A stretch of 64,000 nucleotides of DNA from Novosphingobium organovorum (lineage in GTDB: Bacteria > Pseudomonadota > Alphaproteobacteria > Sphingomonadales > Sphingomonadaceae): NCBI RefSeq assembly GCF_022832435.1, contig NZ_JALHLF010000003.1, positions 19,327 through 83,326 of the forward strand, given 5' to 3'. The notes under the pieces are model-generated. The model was given only the letters and a program-made list of their open reading frames with translations, was not told the DNA's origin and made no database searches. Numbering within the stretch: the stretch's first letter is position 1; every line of letters starts with the position of its first letter. This document shows positions 1 through 8,149 of this stretch, one piece after another. A program made the translations under genes and the position numbers.

Positions 1-595
1 CGCGCGTTCGCTGGCCACGCTGGCCTGGGAAGGGCGCCGACGCGATCTGTTCGAAGGCGAACTGATCGCGCTGATGAAGATGATCGATCGCGGGGTTCCG
101 GCCAGCCAGATCAAGGGCAGCTGGGCGGGGGCTATCGGCAACCCCCAGTTCCTGCCCAGCGTGTACCTGCGCCTTGCCACCGATGGCGATGGCAACGGAA
201 CGACCGACATCTTCAACAGCCCGGCCGACACCATCGCGTCGATCGCGCATTACTTCCAGGACGCAGGCTGGCGGCCCGGGCAGCCCTGGGGCGTTCGCGC
301 CAGCGTTCCCGCCGGGCTCGATCCCGATCGCTACGCCACCAAGCTCAAGGCGCCGTCGTGCGAGCGCGTTCATGCCCGCCACTCGCAGTGGAAGACGGTG
401 GCCGAATGGCGGGCGCTGGGCGTGCAGCCGCGAGGCTACCTTGCGGACGATGTCCTCGCCTCGCTGTTCCAGCCCGACGGGCCCGGTACCAACGCCTATC
501 TGTTAACCGGGAATTATCGAGTGATCCTGCAATACAACTGCTCGAACTATTACGCGTTGTCGGTGGGATTGCTTGCAGATGAAATTGCCCGTTAG
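1..595 (+). CDS. Lytic murein transglycosylase, MltB/GH103-like (C-terminal part, cut by window edge)
   Basis: The reading frame is open from base 2 and its start lies before the window. The visible part matches the C-terminal half of MltB-type (SLT_3/GH103) transglycosylases, which cleave peptidoglycan glycan strands to anhydromuropeptides in the periplasm. Diagnostic motifs are an early RSLATLAWEGRRRDLF segment, GAIGNPQFLPSVYLR, the acidic DGDGNGTTDIFNSPAD stretch and IASIAHYFQDAGW. The family's catalytic Glu lies upstream and cannot be seen. The last 17-23 bases overlap the next gene, an RlpA-like SPOR protein, so the two are probably co-translated. The family assignment is confident; which MltB paralogue it is cannot be told. 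Confidence 0.88.
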   Translation, partial: ARSLATLAWEGRRRDLFEGELIALMKMIDRGVPASQIKGSWAGAIGNPQFLPSVYLRLATDGDGNGTTDIFNSPADTIASIAHYFQDAGWRPGQPWGVRASVPAGLDPDRYATKLKAPSCERVHARHSQWKTVAEWRALGVQPRGYLADDVLASLFQPDGPGTNAYLLTGNYRVILQYNCSNYYALSVGLLADEIAR

Positions 596-1658
596 GCCCG
601 CTCTGGGGCTGATTACCGCGCTTGTCCTGATTTCGAATTCAGCCCCCGGCGCACTTGCGCGCGAACGCGCGAAGGACGAGCCGGCCCTGCCGCGCACCGG
701 TCCCGCTGCCGACTATCCCGTGGTGATCGGCGATCCGTTTACCATCGATGGTACCGTGTGGACCCCGCTCGACCAGATGAACTACGATGCCGTCGGGCTG
801 GCCAGCGTGGGGGACGCCTCGCTTGTCGGCGTGACCGGCGCGAGCAAGACGCTGCCGTTGCCAAGCTATGTCGAAGTGACCAATCTCGATACCGGGCGCA
901 CGGCCCTGGTGCGGATCGAGCGGCGTGGACCGATGGTCAATTCGCTGCTGATCGAACTTTCGCCGATGGCCGCAAGGCAACTGGGCATTTCGGGCGCGAA
1001 GGGCGCTGCCGTGCGCGTGCGCCGGGTCAATCCGCCGGAGCCCGAACGCGCTCTGCTGCGCCAGGACAAGGAAGCGCCGCTGCGCATGGACACGCCGCCG
1101 GGCCTGCTTCAGGTGCTGCGCTCCAAGCTGGCCGAACAGTCACCGCTGCTGCCTCCGCCGTCGACCCCGCCGATCCCGCCGCAGGTGACCGAGCAGATGA
1201 TCGAGCAGCTCGATCACACCGCGCCGAAACCGGCCGCCACGCCGCTGCCCAAACCCCAGAGCAAGCCGCAGGCGCAGGCCAAGACGCCGGTCGCGCCCAT
1301 CCCGGCGCCCGCTTCGGCACCCCTTGCCCCCAGTCCCAGGATGGAGGCCGTCACCGTGCACAAGGGCGCAGCCCCGTTGGCGCCTGTCCCGGCGCCTGCG
1401 GTCAAGCCCGCCGCTCAGCCCGCACCCAAGTCGGCCGGGCCGGGGCTCAAGAATGGCTTCGTCGTTCAGGTCGGCGCGTTTTCGGTCGAACCCAACGCGC
1501 GCGAACTGGCGGCCAAGCTGGGCGGTTTCGTCGCCCATCCGGGCAAATTCTGGCTTGTGCGGATCGGACCTTTCGCCGATCGTGCAAAAGCCGCTGCGGC
1601 GCTGGAGAAGGCGCAGCGGGCCGGGTATAGGGATGCCCGAATCCAGCATACCGATTGA
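579..1658 (+). CDS. RlpA-like septal SPOR-domain protein with a shortened barrel domain
   Basis: The protein has about 359 residues: a signal peptide (hydrophobic residues ~8-28), an RlpA-like double-psi barrel fragment (about 60-150), a long Pro/Ala/Lys linker and a C-terminal SPOR domain starting at NGFVVQVGAFS. SPOR domains bind denuded glycans at division septa, so a septal periplasmic location is expected. The barrel keeps KTLPLPSYVEVTNLDTGR and a RRGPM loop. It lacks the segment that in classical RlpA holds the WYG and TANGE motifs, and NDRGP is replaced by IERRGP, so lytic activity is doubtful. A TTG at 573 is an alternative in-frame start; I prefer ATG 579, which gives a clean signal peptide. 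Neighbours are an MltB-type transglycosylase and a D,D-carboxypeptidase. Confidence 0.82.
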   Translation: MKLPVRPALGLITALVLISNSAPGALARERAKDEPALPRTGPAADYPVVIGDPFTIDGTVWTPLDQMNYDAVGLASVGDASLVGVTGASKTLPLPSYVEVTNLDTGRTALVRIERRGPMVNSLLIELSPMAARQLGISGAKGAAVRVRRVNPPEPERALLRQDKEAPLRMDTPPGLLQVLRSKLAEQSPLLPPPSTPPIPPQVTEQMIEQLDHTAPKPAATPLPKPQSKPQAQAKTPVAPIPAPASAPLAPSPRMEAVTVHKGAAPLAPVPAPAVKPAAQPAPKSAGPGLKNGFVVQVGAFSVEPNARELAAKLGGFVAHPGKFWLVRIGPFADRAKAAAALEKAQRAGYRDARIQHTD

Positions 1659-1763
1659 CGGTTCGGGCGCGTGGGCGTGGCGTTGCAGCCCCCGCGCACC
1701 GCCCGCCAGTCGCGTGTCGGCAACGGACAAGGCACCGGTCAAGGTGCTGTGGAGTAGCGGGTC

Positions 1764-2975
1764 TTGGTATCGTATCGTAAGTTCATGCGCGCATCGGCGG
1801 TAACGCTGGGTGCGCTGGTTTCGGTTTCATCGGGTGGCGCGCTTCTTGCCGCGCCTGCGGCAAAGACACCCGGCGCAGGCACGGTGGGCAATCCGGTCCC
1901 GCCCGCCGAAGTCGCGCCGGTTCCTGTCAGCATCCTCGTCGACCTGGGGTCCGGGCAGGTGCTCGAACAGCGTCAGCCCGACGTGCCGTTTCTGCCCGCG
2001 TCGGTGACGAAGGTGATGACCGCCTTCGTTGCCTTCGAGGAGATCGATGCGGGCCGCCTCTCGCTCCAGCGCCGGTTTCGCATGGACAAGGAAACCGAGA
2101 AGGAATGGTGGGCCAAGGGCTCGACCATGTACATCACCTCGAACGACAATCCGACGACCGAGGAACTTCTTCACGGCATCATGACCGCTTCGGGCAACGA
2201 TGCGTGCATCGTTCTGGCCAAGGGGTACGCGGGCAGCGTCAAGGCCTGGACGGACAAGATGAACGCGGCGGCGCGCAGCCTGGGCATGAGCCGCAGCCAC
2301 TACAACACCCCCAACGGGTGGATGGACGATGGCCAGACTTACGTTACCGCCAGCGACATGGTGAAGCTGGCCGACGCGATGATCATGCGCCACCCCACGC
2401 TCTATCACGAATTTTCGGGGGTCAAGACCTACCACTGGCGCGACGTCGCGATGCGCAGCCACGATCCGACGGTGGGCGTGGTGCCCGGCGCCGACGGCAT
2501 CAAGACTGGCTATACCCACGAGGCGGGCTACAACTTTGTCGGCACCGCCATTCGCGATGGCCGCCGTCTGGTGATGGTGCTGGCCGGATCGTCGACCTTC
2601 AAGATCCGCGATGCCGCGGCGCACAAGTTGCTCGAATGGGGTTTTGCCGACTGGACGCCGCGCCACCTGTTCGACAAGGGGCAGACTATCGCCACCGCCA
2701 AGGTTCAGGGCGGGGTCGACCTTTCGGTTCCGCTCGTCGCCGATCGCGAGGTCCACGCCACGCTTCCCGCGTCGGCGCCGGGGCGCAAGGTCACGCTTTC
2801 GGTGCATTACCGTGGCCCGATCGCCGCTCCTGTCACCAAGGGTGAGCGCATCGGCGACCTTGAAATCGCGGTCGAAGGATTGTCACCGGGGCACGTCCCG
2901 CTCTACGCAGCGGCCGATGTCGGCAAGGGCGGCGCACTGGACAGGCTGCGCAACGGGCTTATCACCCTGTTTTGA
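1764..2975 (+). CDS. dacC: D-alanyl-D-alanine carboxypeptidase (PBP5/6-type, peptidase S11)
   Basis: This is a 403-residue low-molecular-weight penicillin-binding protein that trims the terminal D-Ala of periplasmic peptidoglycan pentapeptides. All three active-site motifs are present: SVTK (Ser80-Lys83), SGN (143-145) and KTG (247-249). A signal peptide lies at about residues 8-32. The C-terminal PBP5-like domain ends in a weakly amphipathic tail (LDRLRNGLITLF), a plausible membrane anchor. The start is taken as TTG 1764 because GGAG at 1751-1754 sits 9 bases upstream. ATG 1785 is in frame but has no ribosome site. It is followed after 16 bases by tmk. Confidence 0.93.
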   Translation: MVSYRKFMRASAVTLGALVSVSSGGALLAAPAAKTPGAGTVGNPVPPAEVAPVPVSILVDLGSGQVLEQRQPDVPFLPASVTKVMTAFVAFEEIDAGRLSLQRRFRMDKETEKEWWAKGSTMYITSNDNPTTEELLHGIMTASGNDACIVLAKGYAGSVKAWTDKMNAAARSLGMSRSHYNTPNGWMDDGQTYVTASDMVKLADAMIMRHPTLYHEFSGVKTYHWRDVAMRSHDPTVGVVPGADGIKTGYTHEAGYNFVGTAIRDGRRLVMVLAGSSTFKIRDAAAHKLLEWGFADWTPRHLFDKGQTIATAKVQGGVDLSVPLVADREVHATLPASAPGRKVTLSVHYRGPIAAPVTKGERIGDLEIAVEGLSPGHVPLYAAADVGKGGALDRLRNGLITLF

Positions 2976-2991
2976 TGAAGACGGGGTTGTG

Positions 2992-3651
2992 ATGAGGACG
3001 GGACAGTTCATTGCGTTCGAAGGCGGGGAAGGGGCTGGCAAGTCTACCCAGACCCGCCTGTTGGCGCAGGCCCTGCGCGCACGCGGGATCGAGGTGGTGA
3101 CCACGCGCGAGCCGGGCGGGACACCCGGCGCCGAGGCCATCCGCAGTCTGCTGCTCGACGGGGTCGAGGGGGACGAGGCAGGCTGGGGTCCGCGCGCCGA
3201 GGCGCTGCTGTTCGCCGCCGCGCGCGCCGATCACGTCGACCGCCTGATCCGGCCCGCGCTGGCGCGCGGCGCCTGGGTCATCTGCGACCGTTTCCTTGAT
3301 TCGAGCCGGGCCTATCAGGGCGGCGGGAGCGGGCTGTCCGATGGCGATATCCTGACGCTGCACCGGATCGGCAGCGAAGGGCTCATGCCCGATCGCACGC
3401 TGCTCATCACCGTCGCGCCCGAGGAGGCGATGCGCCGTCTCGCGCAGCGCGATGTCGATGGCAGCGACCGCATCGGCGGACGCGATCCCGCCTTCCACGC
3501 GCGCGTCAACGCGACTTTTGCTACCTTTGCCGAGGAAGAAGCGTCCCGTTTTGCCCGGATCGACGGCAACGGCACGCCCGAGGCAATCCACCAGCGGGTG
3601 CTCGATGCGCTCGCCTCGCTGCTCGGCGAACCGGGTGACGCGCGTGGCTGA
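2992..3651 (+). CDS. tmk: Thymidylate kinase
   Basis: A 219-residue dTMP kinase makes dTDP from dTMP and ATP for DNA synthesis in the cytoplasm. The P-loop EGGEGAGKST is at residues 10-19, the TREPGGTPGAE substrate motif follows at about 40, and the DRF motif with SSRAYQG marks the dTMP-binding site. The length is typical. The frame is open further upstream inside dacC, but ATG 2992 gives the canonical N-terminus (a few residues before FIAFEGG); GTG 2989 is a possible alternative. The gene overlaps the start of holB, a pairing common in bacteria. Confidence 0.96.
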   Translation: MRTGQFIAFEGGEGAGKSTQTRLLAQALRARGIEVVTTREPGGTPGAEAIRSLLLDGVEGDEAGWGPRAEALLFAAARADHVDRLIRPALARGAWVICDRFLDSSRAYQGGGSGLSDGDILTLHRIGSEGLMPDRTLLITVAPEEAMRRLAQRDVDGSDRIGGRDPAFHARVNATFATFAEEEASRFARIDGNGTPEAIHQRVLDALASLLGEPGDARG

Positions 3652-4618
3652 CAGCGCGTTTTTCGGTCAGGATGCCGCGTGGCAGGAATGGCTGCGCTCG
3701 ATCGCCTCCGAGCGCATGCATCATGCATGGCTCTTCGCCGGCGCCCGCGGGCTTGGCAAACAGGCCTTCGCGCGCGCGGCGGCGGCCCGGCTCGTCGGCG
3801 GGGTCGATCCGGCCGACGATGCCGCGATCGACAGCCATCCCGACATCCACGTCCTGACCCCGCTTCCCGCGAGCGATGACGACGCCAAGAAGAAGGCGGA
3901 AGGCAAGCCCTACCAGACCAAGCGCAACATCTCGGTCGATCAGGTGCGCGAGATGATCCGCAAGCTCGCCACACGCCCCACGCTTGGGGACCGGCGCGCG
4001 ATCATCGTCGATCCGGCCGACGATCTGGAGAAGGGCGCGGTCAACGCCCTGCTCAAGGTGCTCGAGGAACCACCGGCGGGAACCTACTTCATCCTTCTCG
4101 CGCATCAGCCGGGGCGGCTTCTGCCCACGGTGCGTTCGCGTTGCCGGGTATTGCGTTTCGCTCCGCTCGACGAGGCCGCGCTCGACACGATGCTGCGCCG
4201 CGAAGTGCCCGAGGCCGATGCACCGAGCCGTCAGGCCGCGATCCGCGCCGCGCAGGGCTCGCCAGGGCTCGCGCGGACCTTCGTCTCGCTCGATCTCGGC
4301 ACGATACACGATCTGATGGTGCGTATCGTGGAGCGGGGCGATGGCGACTATGTGCTGCGCGGCGCGCTCGCGCGGGAGATGGGGCCGCGTCCCGCCCGCG
4401 AGCGCCAGCTTGCCGCAATCGAGCTGGCCCGTGCGGTGCTGCTGGGCTGCATCGGCGAAACGACGCGGCGCCACCAGCTGGCGGTTATCGAGGCGCACCA
4501 GAGCCTGGGCCAGCTGCTGGTGCGCGCGCCAACCTACAATTTCGATCCCGGCGTGCTTATAATGGACATTGGCGGGTTGCTGGCTTCGTCGGCAATGCCT
4601 AGAGACAGCCGCACCTGA
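3644..4618 (+). CDS. holB: DNA polymerase III subunit delta prime
   Basis: About 324 residues, resembling HolB, the clamp-loader subunit that helps load the sliding clamp. Visible signatures are the HAWLFAGARGLGKQ P-loop-like motif, NISVDQVREM, the Walker-B-like segment AIIVDPADD, NALLKVLEEPP and the sensor segment LPTVRSRCRVLRF. The glycine-rich loop GARGLGKQ departs from a full Walker A, as is usual in delta-prime. I chose GTG 3644, which overlaps the tmk stop by 8 bases; GTG 3635 is equally in frame. The frame is also open well upstream inside tmk, but that part has no homology to HolB. Confidence 0.92.
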   Translation: MADSAFFGQDAAWQEWLRSIASERMHHAWLFAGARGLGKQAFARAAAARLVGGVDPADDAAIDSHPDIHVLTPLPASDDDAKKKAEGKPYQTKRNISVDQVREMIRKLATRPTLGDRRAIIVDPADDLEKGAVNALLKVLEEPPAGTYFILLAHQPGRLLPTVRSRCRVLRFAPLDEAALDTMLRREVPEADAPSRQAAIRAAQGSPGLARTFVSLDLGTIHDLMVRIVERGDGDYVLRGALAREMGPRPARERQLAAIELARAVLLGCIGETTRRHQLAVIEAHQSLGQLLVRAPTYNFDPGVLIMDIGGLLASSAMPRDSRT

Positions 4619-4650
4619 TCTCCCTCGAACACAGAAAGCGCGACGCCGCC

Positions 4651-6210
4651 ATGGGCGAGCCCTATTACATCACCACCGCCATTTCCTATCCCAACGGAAA
4701 GCCCCACATCGGCCACGCCTACGAGGCGATCGCGGCCGACGTCATCGCCCGCCACCGCAAGGCCGAGGGCTTCGACGTCCGCCTGCAGACCGGGACCGAC
4801 GAGCACGGCCTCAAGATGATGCAGAAGGCGCGCGACCTGGGGATGGAGGTGGCCGATCTGGCTACGGAAATGTCCGGATATTTCCGTGATATGTGCGACG
4901 CTCTTAACATCGATTACGACGTATTTATCCGTACCACGGAACCGCGTCATCACGCGGCCACGCAGGAATTGTGGCGGCGCATGGAGGCCAATGGCGACCT
5001 CTACCTCGATCGCTACGAGGGCTGGTATTCGGTGCGCGACGAAGCCTATTACGACGAAAGCGAACTGGTCACCGGGGAAGGGGGCGAAAAGCTCTCGCCC
5101 CAGGGCACACCGGTTGAGTGGACCGTCGAGGAATCCTGGTTCTTCCGCCTGTCGAAGTATCAGGACAAGCTGCTCGCGCTTTACGCCGAGGGTGATTTCA
5201 TCCGCCCCGAAAGCCGCCGCAACGAAATCGCCCGCTTCGTCGAGGGTGGCCTGCGCGACCTGTCGATCTCGCGCACGAGCTTCGACTGGGGCGTGAAGGT
5301 GCCGGGCTCGGACAACCATGTCATGTACGTGTGGGTCGATGCTCTGACCAACTATCTGACGGGCCTTGGTTTTCCCGATGAAAGCGGCGATTATGCCAAG
5401 TTCTGGCCGGCCAGCCTGCACCTGATCGGCAAGGACATCGTGCGTTTCCACACGGTCTACTGGCCCGCGTTCCTGATGAGCGCGGGCGTGCCGTTGCCGA
5501 AACAGGTTTTCGGCCATGGTTTCCTGCTCAACCGTGGCCAGAAGGAATCGAAGTCGCTCGGCAACGTGACCGATCCGATCACGCTGGCTGAGGCCTATGG
5601 CGTGGATACGCTGCGCTATTTCTTCCTGCGCGAAGTGGCCTTCGGGCAGGACGGCTCCTGGTCGCACGACGCCATCGTGACCCGCTGCAACGCCGAGCTT
5701 GCCAACAGCTTCGGCAACCTCGCGCAGCGCAGCCTCTCGATGATCTTCAAGAACATGGGCGGCACGATCAAGGCCGGTCTTGCGGTGGCCCCGGCCGATA
5801 CCGCGCTGTTCGAAGCCGTCGCGGGCGGCATCGCCGAGCTGCGCGCCCGTTTTGCCGAGCTCGCCTTCAGCGAAGGGCTCGATGCCTGGATGCGCGCGGT
5901 CTTCGCGTGCAACCAGTATGTCGATGAACAGGCCCCCTGGGCGCTGCGCAAGAGCGATCCCGAACGGATGGAAGCGGTCCTCATGACGCTGTTCCAGGTC
6001 GTGCGCGATCTTGCCATTGCCGTGCGCCCGGTCGTCCCGCAGGCCATCGACGCGCTGCTCGATCAGATGGGCGTGAGCCCCGAAGCCCGCGACTACGCCG
6101 CACTTGCCGACACCGAGTGGTTCGCCACGCTGGCGGCCAGTGGCTACGCTGTCGACAAGCCGCAGGGCGTGTTTCCGCGCCTTGAACTGCCCGCCGACCA
6201 GAGCGAATGA
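4651..6210 (+). CDS. metG: Methionyl-tRNA synthetase
   Basis: A 519-residue class I aminoacyl-tRNA synthetase charging tRNA-Met. The HIGH motif is at residues 19-22 (KPHIGHAYEAI) and the KMSKS-like motif reads KESKSLGN near residue 300. The TGTDEHGLK and YVWVDAL(T)NY motifs of the MetRS core are present. It is the short type, ending after the anticodon-binding helical domain, without the C-terminal tRNA-binding EMAP/Trbp111 extension. The gene overlaps the downstream TatD gene by 4 bases (ATGA). Confidence 0.97.
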   Translation: MGEPYYITTAISYPNGKPHIGHAYEAIAADVIARHRKAEGFDVRLQTGTDEHGLKMMQKARDLGMEVADLATEMSGYFRDMCDALNIDYDVFIRTTEPRHHAATQELWRRMEANGDLYLDRYEGWYSVRDEAYYDESELVTGEGGEKLSPQGTPVEWTVEESWFFRLSKYQDKLLALYAEGDFIRPESRRNEIARFVEGGLRDLSISRTSFDWGVKVPGSDNHVMYVWVDALTNYLTGLGFPDESGDYAKFWPASLHLIGKDIVRFHTVYWPAFLMSAGVPLPKQVFGHGFLLNRGQKESKSLGNVTDPITLAEAYGVDTLRYFFLREVAFGQDGSWSHDAIVTRCNAELANSFGNLAQRSLSMIFKNMGGTIKAGLAVAPADTALFEAVAGGIAELRARFAELAFSEGLDAWMRAVFACNQYVDEQAPWALRKSDPERMEAVLMTLFQVVRDLAIAVRPVVPQAIDALLDQMGVSPEARDYAALADTEWFATLAASGYAVDKPQGVFPRLELPADQSE

Positions 6211-7001
6211 TGCTGATCGATTCCCACTGCCATCTCGAATACGAAGGCGTCGTCGAGGACCAGGCAGGCGTGCTCGATCGCGCGCGCGCGGCCGGGATCA
6301 AGGGCTTCCTCAATATCTCGACCCGCCAGTGCGAGTGGGATCGCGTGATCGCGACCGCTGCGCGCGAAACGGACGTGTGGGCTTCGGTGGGCATCCATCC
6401 GCATGAGGCCGACGCCCACGCCGACCTTGGTGCAGCCGTCCTGCGCGCGGCGACCGCGCATCCCAAGGTCATCGCGATCGGCGAAACCGGGCTAGACTAT
6501 TATTACGACAAGTCCGATCGCGCGGTGCAACAGGCGCTGTTTCGCATGCACATCGGCGTGGCGCGCGAGACCGGTCTGCCGATCGTGATCCACACCCGCG
6601 ATGCCGAAAGCGACACGATTGCGATCCTGCGCGAAGAGATCGGGAAGGGGGCGTTCCCGGCGCTCATCCACTGTTTCACGGCGAGCGCCGGGTTCGGGCG
6701 CGCGGTGCTGGACCTGGGCCTAACGATCAGCCTGTCGGGCATCGTGACGTTCAAGAACGCGGCCGATCTGCAAGCCTTCGCGGCGGAAATTCCGGCCGGG
6801 CGGCTGCTCGTGGAAACCGATTCCCCGTTCCTGGCTCCCGTACCGCACCGGGGGCGCAAGTGCGAACCGGCGTTCACGGCGGACACCGCGCGGTTCGTCG
6901 CGCAGCTTCGCGGCGTGAGCGTTGAGGACCTGGGCGAAACGACGACGCGCAACTTCTTTGCCCTGTTCAGCAAAGCTCAGCCGCAGGACAGCGCCGCGTG
7001 A
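6207..7001 (+). CDS. tatD: TatD-family metal-dependent DNase/hydrolase
   Basis: A 264-residue TIM-barrel metallohydrolase. The metal-site signatures of TatD/YcfH proteins are in place: SHCH at residues 6-9, IGETGLDYYY, the IHTRDAE and HCFT histidine motifs, and ETDSPFLAPVPHRG near the C-terminus. Family members are 3'-5' exonucleases or deoxyribonucleases; the true substrate here is unknown. It sits between metG and a PhnP-like hydrolase with 4-base overlaps on both sides, an order also seen outside sphingomonads (metG-tatD). Calling it TatD rather than YcfH is conventional. Confidence 0.93.
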   Translation: MMLIDSHCHLEYEGVVEDQAGVLDRARAAGIKGFLNISTRQCEWDRVIATAARETDVWASVGIHPHEADAHADLGAAVLRAATAHPKVIAIGETGLDYYYDKSDRAVQQALFRMHIGVARETGLPIVIHTRDAESDTIAILREEIGKGAFPALIHCFTASAGFGRAVLDLGLTISLSGIVTFKNAADLQAFAAEIPAGRLLVETDSPFLAPVPHRGRKCEPAFTADTARFVAQLRGVSVEDLGETTTRNFFALFSKAQPQDSAA

Positions 7002-7777
7002 AGGTCACCATCCTTGGCTGCGGCACGTCGACCGGGGTCCCGCGCCTTGGCGGCGAACACGGTGCTGACTGGGGTCTGTGCGATCCGAACGAGCCGCGCA
7101 ACCGCCGCACGCGCGTTGCCATCCTGCTCGAAAGCGAAGCGGGCAAGCGCATCCTCGTCGACACGCCGACCGACCTTCGCGCGCAATTGCTCGCAAACGA
7201 GATCCATCGCCTCGATGCGATCTTCTGGACCCACGATCACGCCGATCACTGCCACGGCATCGACGACCTGCGGCCGCTGCGGTATGGCCGGGCCGGGCCG
7301 ATGGCCGGTTTTGCCGCTTCGGAGACGGTGCGACGGCTGCGCCAGCGGTTCGGGTATGTCTTTGCCGGACAATATGGCTATCCCACGCTTGTCTCGCTCG
7401 ACAATCTCGACAACCTGCGGTTGTGCGAAGGGTACCGCATCGATCATACCCAGATGCCGCATGGCCCGGCGCAGTCGACCGGATTTCGCTTCGATTGTGA
7501 CGGAAAATCTGTCTGTTACATGACAGACTTCAGTGAAATTACGAGGGACATGGTCGATCTGTGCGACGGCGCCGATCTGCTGATCGTCGACTGTCTGCGC
7601 CGTGAACCGCATCCCACCCACGCGCACCTTGGCATGGCGCTTGAACTCGCGCAGCGCAGCGGCGCACAGCGCACCGTCCTGACCCATCTCGACAAGAGCA
7701 TGGACTACGCAACTTTGAGCGGCGAAGTCCCCGAGGGCGTCGAAGTCGCTTACGACGGGCTGGTTATCGCGCCGTGA
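6998..7777 (+). CDS. Metallo-beta-lactamase-fold hydrolase, PhnP-like
   Basis: A 259-residue MBL-fold protein with the N-terminal ILGCGTSTGVPR motif typical of PhnP-like phosphodiesterases and the zinc motif HDHADH at about residues 78-83. Further conserved pieces are YMTDFSE and the C-terminal THLDKSMDY histidine. PhnP itself hydrolyses cyclic ribose phosphates in phosphonate breakdown, but no phn genes are near, so a general phosphodiesterase or RNA-processing role is equally possible. The start is GTG 6998, overlapping the tatD stop as GTGA. The product is cytoplasmic. Confidence 0.88.
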   Translation: MKVTILGCGTSTGVPRLGGEHGADWGLCDPNEPRNRRTRVAILLESEAGKRILVDTPTDLRAQLLANEIHRLDAIFWTHDHADHCHGIDDLRPLRYGRAGPMAGFAASETVRRLRQRFGYVFAGQYGYPTLVSLDNLDNLRLCEGYRIDHTQMPHGPAQSTGFRFDCDGKSVCYMTDFSEITRDMVDLCDGADLLIVDCLRREPHPTHAHLGMALELAQRSGAQRTVLTHLDKSMDYATLSGEVPEGVEVAYDGLVIAP

Positions 7778-7968
7778 GCACGATGGGCACGATAAGCGGG
7801 ATCATCGCGATCCTGTGCTGTCTGTTCCTGGTCTCGGGCCATTCGGGCTTTCGGCGTCTGGGACTGGGACGCACGGCGAGGCTCGCGTTGATCTGGGCGG
7901 TCATCATCGTCGCGCTGGTCATCGTGATCAATCTGTTTCAGGGCGCCGGCGTCCAGTCGTCGCTGTAA
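7774..7968 (+). CDS. Small two-helix membrane protein
   Basis: A 64-residue protein with two predicted membrane helices, about residues 7-22 (IIAILCCLFLVSG) and 38-55 (LALIWAVIIVALVIVINL), separated by a basic loop (GFRRLGLGRTAR). I do not recognise the family. The start is GTG 7774, overlapping the upstream hydrolase stop by 4 bases (GTGA). Together with the overlaps at metG-tatD and tatD-hydrolase this implies translational coupling through the whole run. The coupling and clean hydrophobic pattern support a real gene; no function can be assigned. Confidence 0.72.
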   Translation: MSTMGTISGIIAILCCLFLVSGHSGFRRLGLGRTARLALIWAVIIVALVIVINLFQGAGVQSSL

Positions 7969-8060
7969 GCTTGTTCGTCCGTGTAAGCTGCGCGAATGAA
8001 TGTGTGGGGGATGGCTTTCGCAGGCTAACGACAGACTTCGTTTTTGCCTCCTGATTTAAC

Positions 8061-8127
8061 ATAATATATATTATCAATCTATCGTGTGCCGCAGTGGGGG
8101 GCTATCCGGTTCAGTTGCCCCCATTGC
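8061..8127. other. AT-rich palindrome and imperfect hairpin between convergent genes
   Basis: Between the small membrane protein (+) and the kinase fusion (-) lies an AT-only palindrome at 8061-8074, unusual in this GC-rich DNA. It is followed by an imperfect inverted repeat whose arms are 8091-8100 (GCAGTGGGGG) and 8118-8127 (CCCCCATTGC), with one G-T wobble. There is no U-tract on either side, so an intrinsic terminator is only a possibility. Confidence 0.35.
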
Positions 8128-8149
8128 CGTCAGTCCCGAACGGCCGGGT

